From the NCBI GenBank assembly GCA_944349595.1, contig CALVNF010000001.1:186001-250000 (forward strand): a DNA stretch of 64,000 bases, read 5' to 3'. The notes beneath the pieces are model-generated. The model was not told where the DNA came from and ran no database searches. It was given only the letters and a program-made list of their open reading frames with translations. Both the position numbers and the translations under genes were made by a program. The first letter of the stretch is position 1, and each line of letters begins with the position of its first letter. Below are positions 10,006-18,010 of the stretch, piece by piece. This DNA comes from an uncultured Bacilli bacterium (GTDB lineage Bacteria; Bacillota_I; Bacilli_A; RFN20; CAG-826).

Positions 10006-10716
10006 ATGGAGTTTTGTGATTTAAGAAATGAAATATCTAAAATCTACCCAGATTTTGATGACGAAAAATTAAATTCAATAATACAAAAGTTTCAGGTTTA
10101 TGCTGATTTTTTAATTTCTGAAAATAAAAAGTACAATCTTACATCCATCACAGAAATTAAAGATATTATCAGCAAACATTTTTATGATTCTATTAGTGTT
10201 TTAAAAATTAAAAAATTTAGCAAAGAAAAAATTATGGACTTAGGAACAGGTGGCGGTTTTCCAGGAATACCTTTAAAAATTTTATGTGAAGATATTGATT
10301 TATATTTATGCGAACCAACTAAGAAAAAATGTTTATTTTTAGAAAAAGTTATTGAATTATTAAATTTAAAAAAAGTAACAATTTTAAATAAAAGGGCAGA
10401 AGAATTAGGAAAAAAATATGTTAATTATTTTGATTTTATTGTTACAAGAGCAGTTTCACAATTAAACATTTTACTCGAATTATCAATTCCATATTTAAAA
10501 ATAAAAGGGCAATTAATTGCATATAAATCATTAAAATACGAAGAAGAAATTACTAATTCAAAACATGCATTAAAAGAACTTTCTTCGAATATTATTGGAA
10601 TTGAAAATGTAGTTTTTGAAAATAATACAAGAAATTTAGTTTTTATTCAAAAAAATAAATCAACAAAACATATTTATCCAAGAAATTATTCTGAAATTAG
10701 TAAAAAACCATTATAA
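10006..10716 (+). CDS. rsmG: 16S rRNA (guanine527-N7)-methyltransferase RsmG (GidB)
   Basis: Uses S-adenosylmethionine to methylate G527 of 16S rRNA. The SAM-binding loop is MDLGTGGGFPGIPLKI near residue 75, and the GidB pattern YNLTSITE with later FDFIVTRAVSQL is present. I chose the ATG at 10006 because GAGG lies 6 bases before it; a TTG at 9994 overlaps that site. The gene follows mnmG closely, the classic gidA-gidB pair, and its last codons form one arm of a hairpin (10708-10727). Confidence 0.95.
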   Translation: MEFCDLRNEISKIYPDFDDEKLNSIIQKFQVYADFLISENKKYNLTSITEIKDIISKHFYDSISVLKIKKFSKEKIMDLGTGGGFPGIPLKILCEDIDLYLCEPTKKKCLFLEKVIELLNLKKVTILNKRAEELGKKYVNYFDFIVTRAVSQLNILLELSIPYLKIKGQLIAYKSLKYEEEITNSKHALKELSSNIIGIENVVFENNTRNLVFIQKNKSTKHIYPRNYSEISKKPL

Positions 10717-10727
10717 GTTTATAATGG
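10708..10727 (+). repeat. Hairpin spanning the rsmG stop codon
   Basis: CCATTATA and TATAATGG are perfect 8-base inverted repeats around an AGTT loop. The left arm encodes the last residues of RsmG. No T-run follows, so this is not a standard terminator; it may act as an mRNA 3' end or processing structure, and it overlaps the presumed -35 region of parA. Confidence 0.5.
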
Positions 10728-10755
10728 AATGAATTTATTGTAAAATTTTAAATAT

Positions 10756-11529
10756 ATGTGTCGAGTCGTTGCAATTAGTAATCAAAAAGGTGGTGTTGGT
10801 AAAACAACCACAAGCATTGGTATTGGTACAAGTTTAGCAAAAATGGGGAAAAAAGTGCTTTTAGTAGATTTAGATCCTCAAGGCAATTGTACTAAAGCTT
10901 TTGGTATCGAAAAATTTAATAAATCTATAAGTAATGTTTTAAGTCAAAGTTCATCAATTAAAAGAACTATTAAAAAAACAATAATGCCTGGATGTGATAT
11001 TATTCCAAGTGATTTATCATTAGCATTTTTAGATTCATCAAAATTAAATAATCCTCATCCAGAATCTATTTTAAAAAACGCTCTTAGTGAAATCGAATAT
11101 AAATATGATTATATTCTAATTGATTGTCCACCTTCTCTGGGATCTTTAAACGTTAATGCTCTTGTTGCAGCTAATAAAGTTTTAATTCCAGTACAATGCG
11201 AGTTTTTTGCACTTGAAGGTGTCACTCAAATTCTTGCAACAATTTCCAATATTAAAGAAAAATACAATCCTAAAATTGAAATTTTAGGATTCTTGATTTC
11301 AATGTATGATCCAAGAAATAAGTTAAGTATAGAAATTTCTTCTGAAATTAGATCTCAATTTAAAGAAGCTGTTTTTGATACAATTATTCCAAGAAACATC
11401 TCAATTCCAGAGTCTCAAGCAAAAGGAATTCCAACAATTTTATTTAGACCAAATTCTAGTGGAGCTGTAGCTTATTATCAAGCAACAAGAGAATTTATTG
11501 AAAGAGATAAAATTATTTATCAAAAATAA
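10756..11529 (+). CDS. parA: ParA/Soj-type chromosome partitioning ATPase
   Basis: A deviant Walker ATPase that binds DNA and helps segregate replicated origins with ParB. The 257 aa protein opens with the ParA pattern VVAISNQKGGVGKTT, then DLDPQGN and DYILIDCPPSLG. It lies after rsmG as in oriC-proximal gidAB-soj-spo0J clusters, but no parB follows; the next gene is a small membrane protein. No Shine-Dalgarno is visible: a -10 TAAAAT ends 9 bases before the ATG, suggesting a leaderless or near-leaderless mRNA. No parS-like palindrome was noticed. Confidence 0.93.
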   Translation: MCRVVAISNQKGGVGKTTTSIGIGTSLAKMGKKVLLVDLDPQGNCTKAFGIEKFNKSISNVLSQSSSIKRTIKKTIMPGCDIIPSDLSLAFLDSSKLNNPHPESILKNALSEIEYKYDYILIDCPPSLGSLNVNALVAANKVLIPVQCEFFALEGVTQILATISNIKEKYNPKIEILGFLISMYDPRNKLSIEISSEIRSQFKEAVFDTIIPRNISIPESQAKGIPTILFRPNSSGAVAYYQATREFIERDKIIYQK

Positions 11530-11541
11530 TAATTATTTTTG
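11521..11541 (+). repeat. Perfect inverted repeat at the parA stop codon
   Basis: CAAAAATAAT and ATTATTTTTG form a 10-base perfect inverted repeat around one central base, containing the stop codon of parA. It could work as a weak A/U-only terminator, as its right arm ends in T5G, but there is no GC core. Confidence 0.35.
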
Positions 11542-11586
11542 ATGCATAAAAGATTTATTGCTTTATTTTTTGTATAATGTTTAAGT

Positions 11587-11874
11587 ATGGAAAAAAATCG
11601 TTATAAATTATTTTCAAAATATCGAAAAGAAATTAAAAAAAGTAAAGATTTAACTCCAATCCAAGGTGATTATGTTTTTAAACACTTTGAATTAATTACT
11701 GATAGTATTGTTTCAACTGACAAAAAGATTTTAAGTGAAATAGAACAAAAACAAATGTCTGTTAATGATTTTTATAAAAAGAATACTTTTAAATATTATT
11801 TAATTATTACAATAATTTTTGTTTTAATTTTAATAGCATTTCTAATATGGGGTATATTTATTTTTAGTGTATGA
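11587..11874 (+). CDS. Small tail-anchored membrane protein of unknown function, 95 aa
   Basis: I do not recognise this protein. Residues 1-65 are charged, Lys-rich and cytoplasmic in character; residues about 70-93 form one strong transmembrane helix close to the C-terminus, so it looks tail-anchored with the soluble part inside. It sits where parB would be expected after parA, and overlaps cmk by 4 bases. A TATAAT box ends 8 bases before the ATG with no Shine-Dalgarno, another leaderless candidate. Being short and unmatched, its identity is open, but the frame and the coupling to cmk make it a real gene. Confidence 0.75.
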   Translation: MEKNRYKLFSKYRKEIKKSKDLTPIQGDYVFKHFELITDSIVSTDKKILSEIEQKQMSVNDFYKKNTFKYYLIITIIFVLILIAFLIWGIFIFSV

Positions 11875-12554
11875 AAAAGTTTTATTCAATTGCAATTGAT
11901 GGACCAGCGGCAGCAGGAAAAAGTAGTGTTGCAAAGATCCTAGCAAATAGATTTAATTTAATTTATATTGATACTGGCGCAATGTATCGAGCTTTTACAT
12001 ATGCAGTTTTAAAAAATAATTTGGATCCACAAAATGAAGAAGAATCTTGTAAATTAATTGGTAAAGTTGATATTGAATTATTAGAAAATGGAAAAGTTTT
12101 AGTAAATAATGAAGATGTAACAAAACAAATTAGAGATTTTAATGTATCAAGTAACGTTTCATATATTGCAAGTTATAAACTAATAAGATTGGAAATGGTT
12201 AAATTACAAAGAAAAATGGCTGAAAAAGGTAATGTTATAATGGATGGAAGAGATATTGGGACTTATGTTTTACCTAATGCTAATATTAAAATTTATCAAG
12301 TTGCCGAATTAAAAGAAAGAGCAAAAAGAAGATATATTGAAAATTTAGAAAAAGGAATTAATTGTACACTAGAAGAAGTAATTAAAGACTTAGAAAAAAG
12401 AGATTATATTGATTCACATAGAGCGTTTGCTCCTCTTAAACCAGCAGATGATGCTATTTTATTAGATACAACAAAATATAATAAGGATGAAGTTGTTGAA
12501 GAAATTTCAAAAATAATTAAAGAAAACACTCCACTTAAAGAATATGAAAAATAA
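11871..12554 (+). CDS. cmk: Cytidylate kinase
   Basis: Phosphorylates CMP and dCMP using ATP, feeding nucleotide pools. The 227 aa protein has a P-loop GPAAAGKSSVA at residues 10-20, YIDTGAMYRAFT, the DGRDIGTYV substrate-binding motif and RRYIENL in the LID region, all typical of CMP kinase. Its ATG overlaps the stop of the preceding gene by 4 bases and its end overlaps der by 11 bases. The cmk-der-gpsA-hup order matches Bacillus, minus the ypfD gene that normally follows cmk. Confidence 0.97.
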   Translation: MKKFYSIAIDGPAAAGKSSVAKILANRFNLIYIDTGAMYRAFTYAVLKNNLDPQNEEESCKLIGKVDIELLENGKVLVNNEDVTKQIRDFNVSSNVSYIASYKLIRLEMVKLQRKMAEKGNVIMDGRDIGTYVLPNANIKIYQVAELKERAKRRYIENLEKGINCTLEEVIKDLEKRDYIDSHRAFAPLKPADDAILLDTTKYNKDEVVEEISKIIKENTPLKEYEK

Positions 12555-13860
12555 AAATGTCGTAGCGATTGTTGGAGCACCAAATGTCGGAAAATCAACA
12601 CTTTTCAATAGAATTATTGGAAAAAGAACTTCAATTGTTGATAATGAACCAGGTGTTACAAGAGATAGAATTTATGCAAATACGGAATGGTTAACGATTC
12701 CTTTTTCATTAATTGATACTGGTGGTATTGAATTACAAAAAAAGCAATTTCAAGAAGAAATTAGAGCGCAAAGTGAAATTGCTATTAATGAAGCTGATGT
12801 TATTATTTTTTTAGTAGATGGCAAATCTGGCTTAAACACTGATGATAAATATATTGCAAAATTATTATATAAAAGTAAAAAGCCAGTAATTTTAGCCGTT
12901 AATAAAATTGATTCTAACGACCAAATTTTAAATATTAATGAATTTTATGCACTTGGATTTGGAGATCCAATTCCAGTTTCTAGTGAACATGGTGTTGGTG
13001 TTGGCGATTTACTTGATAAGGTAATTTCTTATTTAAACAAAGATGTAAAAGATGAAAAATTAGATGAAACTAAAATTGTTTTTTCTATTGTTGGAAGACC
13101 AAATGTTGGTAAATCATCTCTTGCGAATGCTCTAATTGGAGATAAAAGATCAATAGTTTCTAATATTGAAGGCACAACAAGAGACAGTATCAATACAGAA
13201 TTTGAAAGAAATGGCAAAAAATATTGTGTTATTGATACGGCTGGAATTAAAAAAAGTGGAAAAATATATGAATCAGTTGATAAATATGCCTTATTACGAG
13301 CTATGTCTGGAATTGATTCTTCAAATATTGTTTTGTTTGTAATTGACGGAAGTGTCGGATTATTAGAACAAGATAAACATGTCATTAGTTATGCTCATGA
13401 GCAAAATAAGGCAATTATTATAGTTGTAAATAAATGGGATTTAGTAAAAAAAGATCAATATACTATTGATAATTTTTCAAAAAATTTAAGAGATCAATTG
13501 AAATTTTTGACTTATGCACCAATTATTTATGTATCTGCCTTAACTAAATTAAAATTAGACAGTGTATTTGAAAAATTAGAATTAGTTGATAGTGCATATA
13601 AGACAAAAATTTCAACTTCATTATTAAATCAAGTCGTTCAAAATGCTCAATTAATGAATGAAGCACCAGATTTTAATGGAGGAAGAGTAAAAATTTATTT
13701 TGCAAATCAAGTTTCAATTTGTCCTCCAACAATTAATTTATATTGTAATAACCCAAAATGGATGCATTTTTCATATTTAAGATACATTGAAAATAGATTG
13801 CGTGACTCATTTAATTTTGAAGGTACACCAATTAATTTAGTTTTAAAAAAGAAAGTATGA
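12544..13860 (+). CDS. der: Ribosome biogenesis GTPase Der (EngA), double G-domain
   Basis: An essential GTPase for 50S subunit maturation. The 438 aa protein has two tandem G domains: GAPNVGKSTLFN near residue 10 with DTGG and NKID, and GRPNVGKSSLAN near 182 with DTAG and NKWD, followed by a KH-like C-terminal domain. The ATG at 12544 lies inside the end of cmk. It overlaps gpsA by 4 bases. Length and motif order are standard. Confidence 0.98.
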   Translation: MKNKNVVAIVGAPNVGKSTLFNRIIGKRTSIVDNEPGVTRDRIYANTEWLTIPFSLIDTGGIELQKKQFQEEIRAQSEIAINEADVIIFLVDGKSGLNTDDKYIAKLLYKSKKPVILAVNKIDSNDQILNINEFYALGFGDPIPVSSEHGVGVGDLLDKVISYLNKDVKDEKLDETKIVFSIVGRPNVGKSSLANALIGDKRSIVSNIEGTTRDSINTEFERNGKKYCVIDTAGIKKSGKIYESVDKYALLRAMSGIDSSNIVLFVIDGSVGLLEQDKHVISYAHEQNKAIIIVVNKWDLVKKDQYTIDNFSKNLRDQLKFLTYAPIIYVSALTKLKLDSVFEKLELVDSAYKTKISTSLLNQVVQNAQLMNEAPDFNGGRVKIYFANQVSICPPTINLYCNNPKWMHFSYLRYIENRLRDSFNFEGTPINLVLKKKV

Positions 13861-14858
13861 TTAGTAAAGTTTCAATAATTGGAAGCGGTGCTTGGGCAAC
13901 TGCTTTAGCAAATGTTTTAAGTGACAATTCAATTAGTTCATTATTATTTTCAAATAATGTTAACAAAGTTAGTGAAATAAATGATGTTCATAACAATAAA
14001 AGTGTTGTGGATTTTAAATTATCTAATTTAATATCTGCTACAAATAACATGAACGATATTATAAGTTATTCAGATATTATTTTATTATGTGTAAAAAGTG
14101 ATTCTCTTTTAGATTATTTAAAAGAATTAAAAAAATATTCAAATAATAAAAAAATTAAGTTTATTAATTGTATAAAAGGATTTATTGGTGAAAATAATTT
14201 GACAGTTTCCGATGCAATTAATTCTATTTTTGATAAAGAAAATATTGATTATATTGTTTCTTTATTGGGACCAAGTTTTGCAATCGAAGTAATGAAAAAA
14301 GATTTGACTTGTATTTGTGCAGTAAGTGATAAAAAAACTGCTGCAATCGAGGTTCAAAAGTTATTTTCAAATAATTACTTTAGAGTATATACATCAGATG
14401 ATATTATAGGAAGTCAAATTGCATCTTCTTATAAAAATGCAATTGCAATTGGAAGTGGAATAATACAAGGTTTAAATTATGGAAAAAACGCTGAAGCTGC
14501 GATTGTAACGCGAGGATTAAATGAAATAATTAAATTTGGCCTATTTAATGGTGGAAAAATCAACACATTTTTAGGATTAACTGGTATTGGTGATTTACTT
14601 TTAACTTGTTCTAGTAAACTTTCAAGAAATTATTGCTTTGGAATTGAAGTAGCAAAAAGTAGTGATATAAATGCATTAATTAAAAATAATAAAAAAACTG
14701 TCGAAGGGTTAAGAACAATTAAAGTCATTCACGATTTTTCAAAAATAAATAATTTGGATACACCAATTATTGACGCTTTATACAATGTTTTATATTTAAA
14801 CAAAAACATAAACGATGAAATTAATAGTCTTATGTTAAGACCACTAAAGAGTGAATAA
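13857..14858 (+). CDS. gpsA: NAD(P)-dependent glycerol-3-phosphate dehydrogenase
   Basis: Reduces dihydroxyacetone phosphate to sn-glycerol 3-phosphate for phospholipid synthesis, linking glycolysis to the PgsA product encoded nearby. The 333 aa protein has the N-terminal NAD(P) loop IIGSGAWATALA, the IKGF element, and LGPSFAIEV, and the active-site Lys in SYKNAIAIG (about 192). It overlaps der by 4 bases and is closed by a terminator at 14873. Confidence 0.96.
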   Translation: MISKVSIIGSGAWATALANVLSDNSISSLLFSNNVNKVSEINDVHNNKSVVDFKLSNLISATNNMNDIISYSDIILLCVKSDSLLDYLKELKKYSNNKKIKFINCIKGFIGENNLTVSDAINSIFDKENIDYIVSLLGPSFAIEVMKKDLTCICAVSDKKTAAIEVQKLFSNNYFRVYTSDDIIGSQIASSYKNAIAIGSGIIQGLNYGKNAEAAIVTRGLNEIIKFGLFNGGKINTFLGLTGIGDLLLTCSSKLSRNYCFGIEVAKSSDINALIKNNKKTVEGLRTIKVIHDFSKINNLDTPIIDALYNVLYLNKNINDEINSLMLRPLKSE

Positions 14859-14872
14859 AAATTCTTATTTAT

Positions 14873-14891
14873 CCGATGGTATCGGTTTTTT
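14873..14891 (+). terminator. Intrinsic terminator after gpsA
   Basis: CCGAT and ATCGG pair around a GGT loop and are followed directly by six T residues. Confidence 0.8.
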
Positions 14892-14904
14892 AATAAAAAA
14901 AGTA

Positions 14905-14932
14905 TTGTTTTTTATAACAAAATATATATAAT
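14905..14932 (+). promoter_or_regulatory. Predicted sigma-A promoter for hup
   Basis: TTGTTT, a 16-base spacer and a consensus TATAAT, ending 24 bases before the HU start codon; GAGG of the ribosome binding site lies between. Confidence 0.65.
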
Positions 14933-14956
14933 AATCACACAAGCGAGGTAATTATT

Positions 14957-15232
14957 ATGAATAAACAAGATTTAGTTGCAAAATTAAGCGAAAAATTAGA
15001 ACTTTCTGGCAAAGATGCTGCTAAAGTTTTAGAAGCTACTTTTGAAGTTGTTACAGAAGCTTTATTAGCTGGTGAAGATGTTAAAGTTCCTGGTTTTGGC
15101 GTCTTTAAAGTAAAAGAAAGAGCTGCAAGAGAAGGTGTAGTTCCAAATACTAAAGAAAAAATTGAAATACCTGCTAAAAAAGTTGTTAGTTTTGGCGCAG
15201 CTAAAGCATTAAAAGAAGAATTAAACAAATAA
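14957..15232 (+). CDS. hup: HU-family DNA-binding protein
   Basis: A small histone-like protein that bends and compacts DNA as a dimer. The 91 aa sequence starts MNKQDLVAKL and carries the HU signature GFGVFKVKERAAREG in the beta-arm region (about residues 46-60), with the C-terminal FGAAKALKEELNK helix. It has its own promoter and is bracketed by terminators on both sides, so it is a single-gene unit, as is usual for a highly expressed nucleoid protein. GAGG lies 8 bases before the ATG. Confidence 0.97.
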   Translation: MNKQDLVAKLSEKLELSGKDAAKVLEATFEVVTEALLAGEDVKVPGFGVFKVKERAAREGVVPNTKEKIEIPAKKVVSFGAAKALKEELNK

Positions 15233-15257
15233 TTAATTTTTCTAAAAACAAAGATTA

Positions 15258-15281
15258 GGGGGTATAAAATACCCCTTTTTT
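15258..15281 (+). terminator. Intrinsic terminator after hup
   Basis: GGGGTA and TACCCC pair around TAAAA and are followed by six T residues. The T-tract runs into the -10 box of the next gene. Confidence 0.85.
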
Positions 15282-15296
15282 ATTTATAATAAAAGT

Positions 15297-15914
15297 ATGA
15301 AAATAGAAGTATTTGATTTCTTTAAAAAAATATTCAACGAAAATAATTATCGTCTTTTTATGATTGGTAGCACATCAAGGGATTTTATTTTAAATATTCA
15401 ACCAAATGATTACGATTTTGTAACAGATGCTCTACCAGATGATGTCATAAAAATTTTAAAAGATTTTAATCCATTAACTAATTTTAAAAAGTATGGAATT
15501 ATTAGTTTAAAATTTAATAATTATAAAATTGATATCGCTACTTTAAGAAAAGAATCAAATTATTTGGATTCAAGACATCCTAATTCTATCGAATTTGTAA
15601 AAGATATAAATATTGATTGTAAAAGAAGAGATTTTACAATCAATTGTATTTATATAGATGAAAACTATAACATTATTGATCCATTTAATGGAGTAAATGA
15701 TTTATTAAATCATAAACTTGTTATGATTGGCGATGCAGATACAAGAATTAAAGAAGATCCACTAAGAATTTTAAGGGCTGAAAGATTTATAAAAAAATAC
15801 AATTTAGAGCCGGAATTAAGTTTAAAAAATGCATTAATTAATAACAAAAATTTAATTAAAAAATTAAATCCAAATAAGGTAAAACAAGAAGAACAAAAAC
15901 TTAATAATTTATAA
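15297..15914 (+). CDS. Short class-II CCA/poly(A)-type tRNA nucleotidyltransferase, catalytic head only
   Basis: The 205 aa protein matches the N-terminal head and neck of CCA-adding enzymes and bacterial poly(A) polymerases: the metal-binding DYDFVTDA (about 39-46), RRDFTINCI near 118 and DPLRILRAERF near 161. Full-length enzymes are about 390-450 aa; here the body and tail domains that hold the tRNA are missing, and the stop is clean with dnaD following at once. The normal GGxVRD loop reads IGSTSRDF, with the second Gly replaced. All twelve tRNA genes in the window already encode CCA, so a repair or 3'-tailing role is more likely than obligatory CCA addition. A TATAAT 6 bases before the ATG and no Shine-Dalgarno suggest a leaderless mRNA. 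Confidence 0.8.
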   Translation: MKIEVFDFFKKIFNENNYRLFMIGSTSRDFILNIQPNDYDFVTDALPDDVIKILKDFNPLTNFKKYGIISLKFNNYKIDIATLRKESNYLDSRHPNSIEFVKDINIDCKRRDFTINCIYIDENYNIIDPFNGVNDLLNHKLVMIGDADTRIKEDPLRILRAERFIKKYNLEPELSLKNALINNKNLIKKLNPNKVKQEEQKLNNL

Positions 15915-15937
15915 ATTATTTTGTATAATAAATTTAT

Positions 15938-16597
15938 ATGAGCGAAAACAAAAATTTGAATAGCATTGACTTTGTATCATTGCTTTTAAATAACTATAAA
16001 AAATTAGGAATTAACGAGAACGAACTCGTTGTTTTGCTAATGATGAATAACTTTTCTCAAAGCGGAAATGACTTATTTACACAAGAAAGTTTTTTGCCAT
16101 ATACGAATTTTTCAAGTAGTCAATTAGATGATATTTTTGTTTCATTATTGTCTAAAAATTTAATTGAATATCAATTAAATAATGGAAAAATGCAAACAAA
16201 TTTAAATCCATTAAGAGAAAGATTATATCAAGAATTAACAAAATCAATTCTAGGTAATGATATTATTCAAGAAGAAAAGAAAAAACAAAAACTAGAAAAT
16301 TTATACAAAACATTTAATACCGCCTTTAAAAGAGAACTTGCGCCTTTTGAAATAAACAAGATTGAAGATTGGTTAGTTAGTGGATATTCCGTTGAACAAA
16401 TTTTATATGCTTTAAGAAAAGCTCAAAGTTTTGGAAAATTAACAATGAAAAATATCAATACTTACTTATTGCAAAGCAAAATTGAAAAAGATGTTGAAGA
16501 AGAAGGATATTCATTTCATAAACCAAACCAAACAAAACAAGAAGAAAAAGGCGTTGATGACGCAGTTAAAATATTAAAAACTCCATGGTTAAAATAA
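15938..16597 (+). CDS. dnaD: DnaD-family replication initiation protein
   Basis: In Firmicutes DnaD remodels the origin and helps load the replicative helicase. The 219 aa protein has an N-terminal winged-helix region (about 10-100) and a C-terminal DnaD domain with the pattern FKRELAPFEINKIEDWL near 128 and a block ending in NINTYLLQSK. It is followed by nth, the same pairing as in Bacillus. The end overlaps nth by 13 bases. No Shine-Dalgarno; TATAAT ends 8 bases before the ATG. Confidence 0.88.
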   Translation: MSENKNLNSIDFVSLLLNNYKKLGINENELVVLLMMNNFSQSGNDLFTQESFLPYTNFSSSQLDDIFVSLLSKNLIEYQLNNGKMQTNLNPLRERLYQELTKSILGNDIIQEEKKKQKLENLYKTFNTAFKRELAPFEINKIEDWLVSGYSVEQILYALRKAQSFGKLTMKNINTYLLQSKIEKDVEEEGYSFHKPNQTKQEEKGVDDAVKILKTPWLK

Positions 16598-17229
16598 ATA
16601 AAAAGGCAGATTTTATTTATAAATATTTAACAATTACATTTCCAGATGCAAAATGTTTTTTAAATTACTCGAAAGATTATGAATTAGTAATAGCGGTAAT
16701 GTTAAGTGCTCAAACGACTGACAAAGCAGTTAATAAAGTAACAGATGTTTTATTTAAAAAATATGAATCTTTACAAGAACTAGCAAATGCAAATATAGTA
16801 GATGTTGAAAATTGTATAAAAAGCTTAGGTTTATATAAAAATAAGGCTAAGAATATAATTGAGATATCAAAAAAACTTATTGACGAGTTTAATGGGGTAG
16901 TTCCAGATAACAAAAATGATCTTATGAAATTGCCTGGTGTTGGCAACAAAACAGCAAATGTTGTTTTAATTGAATTATTTAAAAAAGAGGAATTTCCAGT
17001 TGACACCCATATAAATCGTATAGCAAAAAGATTGGGAATTGCCGACGATTTTGATGATATAAGTGTCGTAGAAGATAAACTAAAATCTTTTTTTAAAAAT
17101 TATAGTTACATCAATTTGCATCATCAAATTATCCTTTTTGGAAGAAATATTTGTAATGCAAAAAACCCAAAATGTCAAAATTGTGGATTAAAAACAATTT
17201 GTAAATATTATGAAAAATTAAATAGTTAA
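16585..17229 (+). CDS. nth: Endonuclease III (DNA glycosylase/AP lyase)
   Basis: Removes oxidised pyrimidines and cleaves at the abasic site. The 214 aa protein has the helix-hairpin-helix LPGVGNKTANVVL with the catalytic Lys (about 120), the catalytic Asp in VDTHINRIAKRLG (about 138), and a C-terminal [4Fe-4S] motif C-x6-C-x2-C-x5-C in the last 25 residues. The Fe-S cluster is a client of the SUF system encoded upstream. The ATG is inside the end of dnaD. It converges with the exonuclease gene, overlapping by 4 bases at the stop codons. Confidence 0.97.
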   Translation: MVKINKKADFIYKYLTITFPDAKCFLNYSKDYELVIAVMLSAQTTDKAVNKVTDVLFKKYESLQELANANIVDVENCIKSLGLYKNKAKNIIEISKKLIDEFNGVVPDNKNDLMKLPGVGNKTANVVLIELFKKEEFPVDTHINRIAKRLGIADDFDDISVVEDKLKSFFKNYSYINLHHQIILFGRNICNAKNPKCQNCGLKTICKYYEKLNS

Positions 17230-17954
17230 TTTAATTCATCTTCTATATATTTTTCAAAATCAACGGGCGTTACATTTTGATTGGCATTTAATTTTTTTAA
17301 AATATTGGCGATTGGTCGAGGATATTTACCATAATTTGATAAAACTTTTTTATATTCCCTCATTAATGCTTGTTTATTTTTAGTTAATAAATCAAACAAA
17401 ATGATTAAATTTTTTGTATCAACTAATGGATCGTGTTCATTTTTTAAAGGTGTTCCATCAAGATTAACAATTGATTCAACTAATGAGCATTTATTAAAGT
17501 TATTATCTTTTACAAATCTTGAAGAAAAGTTTGATAGATCTAGATAATTTTTGCAAATAATATCAATAAAATTTCTACCATAATCATTATGAAGTTGACA
17601 AGTTGTGTGTAATAATTTTAAATCAAAATTACCATATGTAATAAATAAAAAGTCTTCTGGATTTTTTCCAACATATGATTTAAACTTATCAATCATTTTT
17701 TCAAAAGTTATACCCTTTTCTTTTAAAGTTTTTTCATTTATATTTGTTAAATCGATAACAAATTTTCCAATTTCGCCATTTGATTTTACATATTGTTTAA
17801 AACCTTTTTTATCGAAGCTTTTTATGAAAAATTTAGCATCTAAATTAACTTTTGAGGCACCGATTGCAATAATTTCTTTTGTTTCTTGTGTTCCTTCTAA
17901 ATCGAAGAATAGAAGTTTTCTTTTTCCTTTTAATATATTAATTAATTCTTTCAT
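17226..17954 (-). CDS. DEDDh-type 3'-5' exonuclease (DnaQ/KapD-like fold)
   Basis: A single-domain 242 aa exonuclease-like protein. FDLEGTQ (about 17-23) supplies the first Asp-x-Glu pair, NFDLKLL near 128 the second Asp, and HDPLVDT near 178 the His and last Asp, completing the DEDDh set. The C-terminal 50 residues are a short helical tail. Substrate (DNA or small RNA) cannot be told. It is the only minus-strand gene in this stretch and diverges from gpsB. An extended -10, TG-A-TAATAT, ends 7 bases before its ATG with no Shine-Dalgarno, a leaderless candidate. Confidence 0.82.
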   Translation of the reverse strand: MKELINILKGKRKLLFFDLEGTQETKEIIAIGASKVNLDAKFFIKSFDKKGFKQYVKSNGEIGKFVIDLTNINEKTLKEKGITFEKMIDKFKSYVGKNPEDFLFITYGNFDLKLLHTTCQLHNDYGRNFIDIICKNYLDLSNFSSRFVKDNNFNKCSLVESIVNLDGTPLKNEHDPLVDTKNLIILFDLLTKNKQALMREYKKVLSNYGKYPRPIANILKKLNANQNVTPVDFEKYIEDELN

Positions 17955-18010
17955 AATTAATATATTATCATATTGTTTTGCAAGATTTTATTATATAATT
18001 TTAATAGTCT

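Noticed and set aside
13029-13385. 118 aa open frame on the minus strand inside der
   Set aside because: It is antisense to a conserved GTPase domain, has no start signals and shows no recognisable protein pattern.
14935-15228. 97 aa minus-strand frame opposite hup
   Set aside because: Shadow of the HU gene, caused by its biased codon use.
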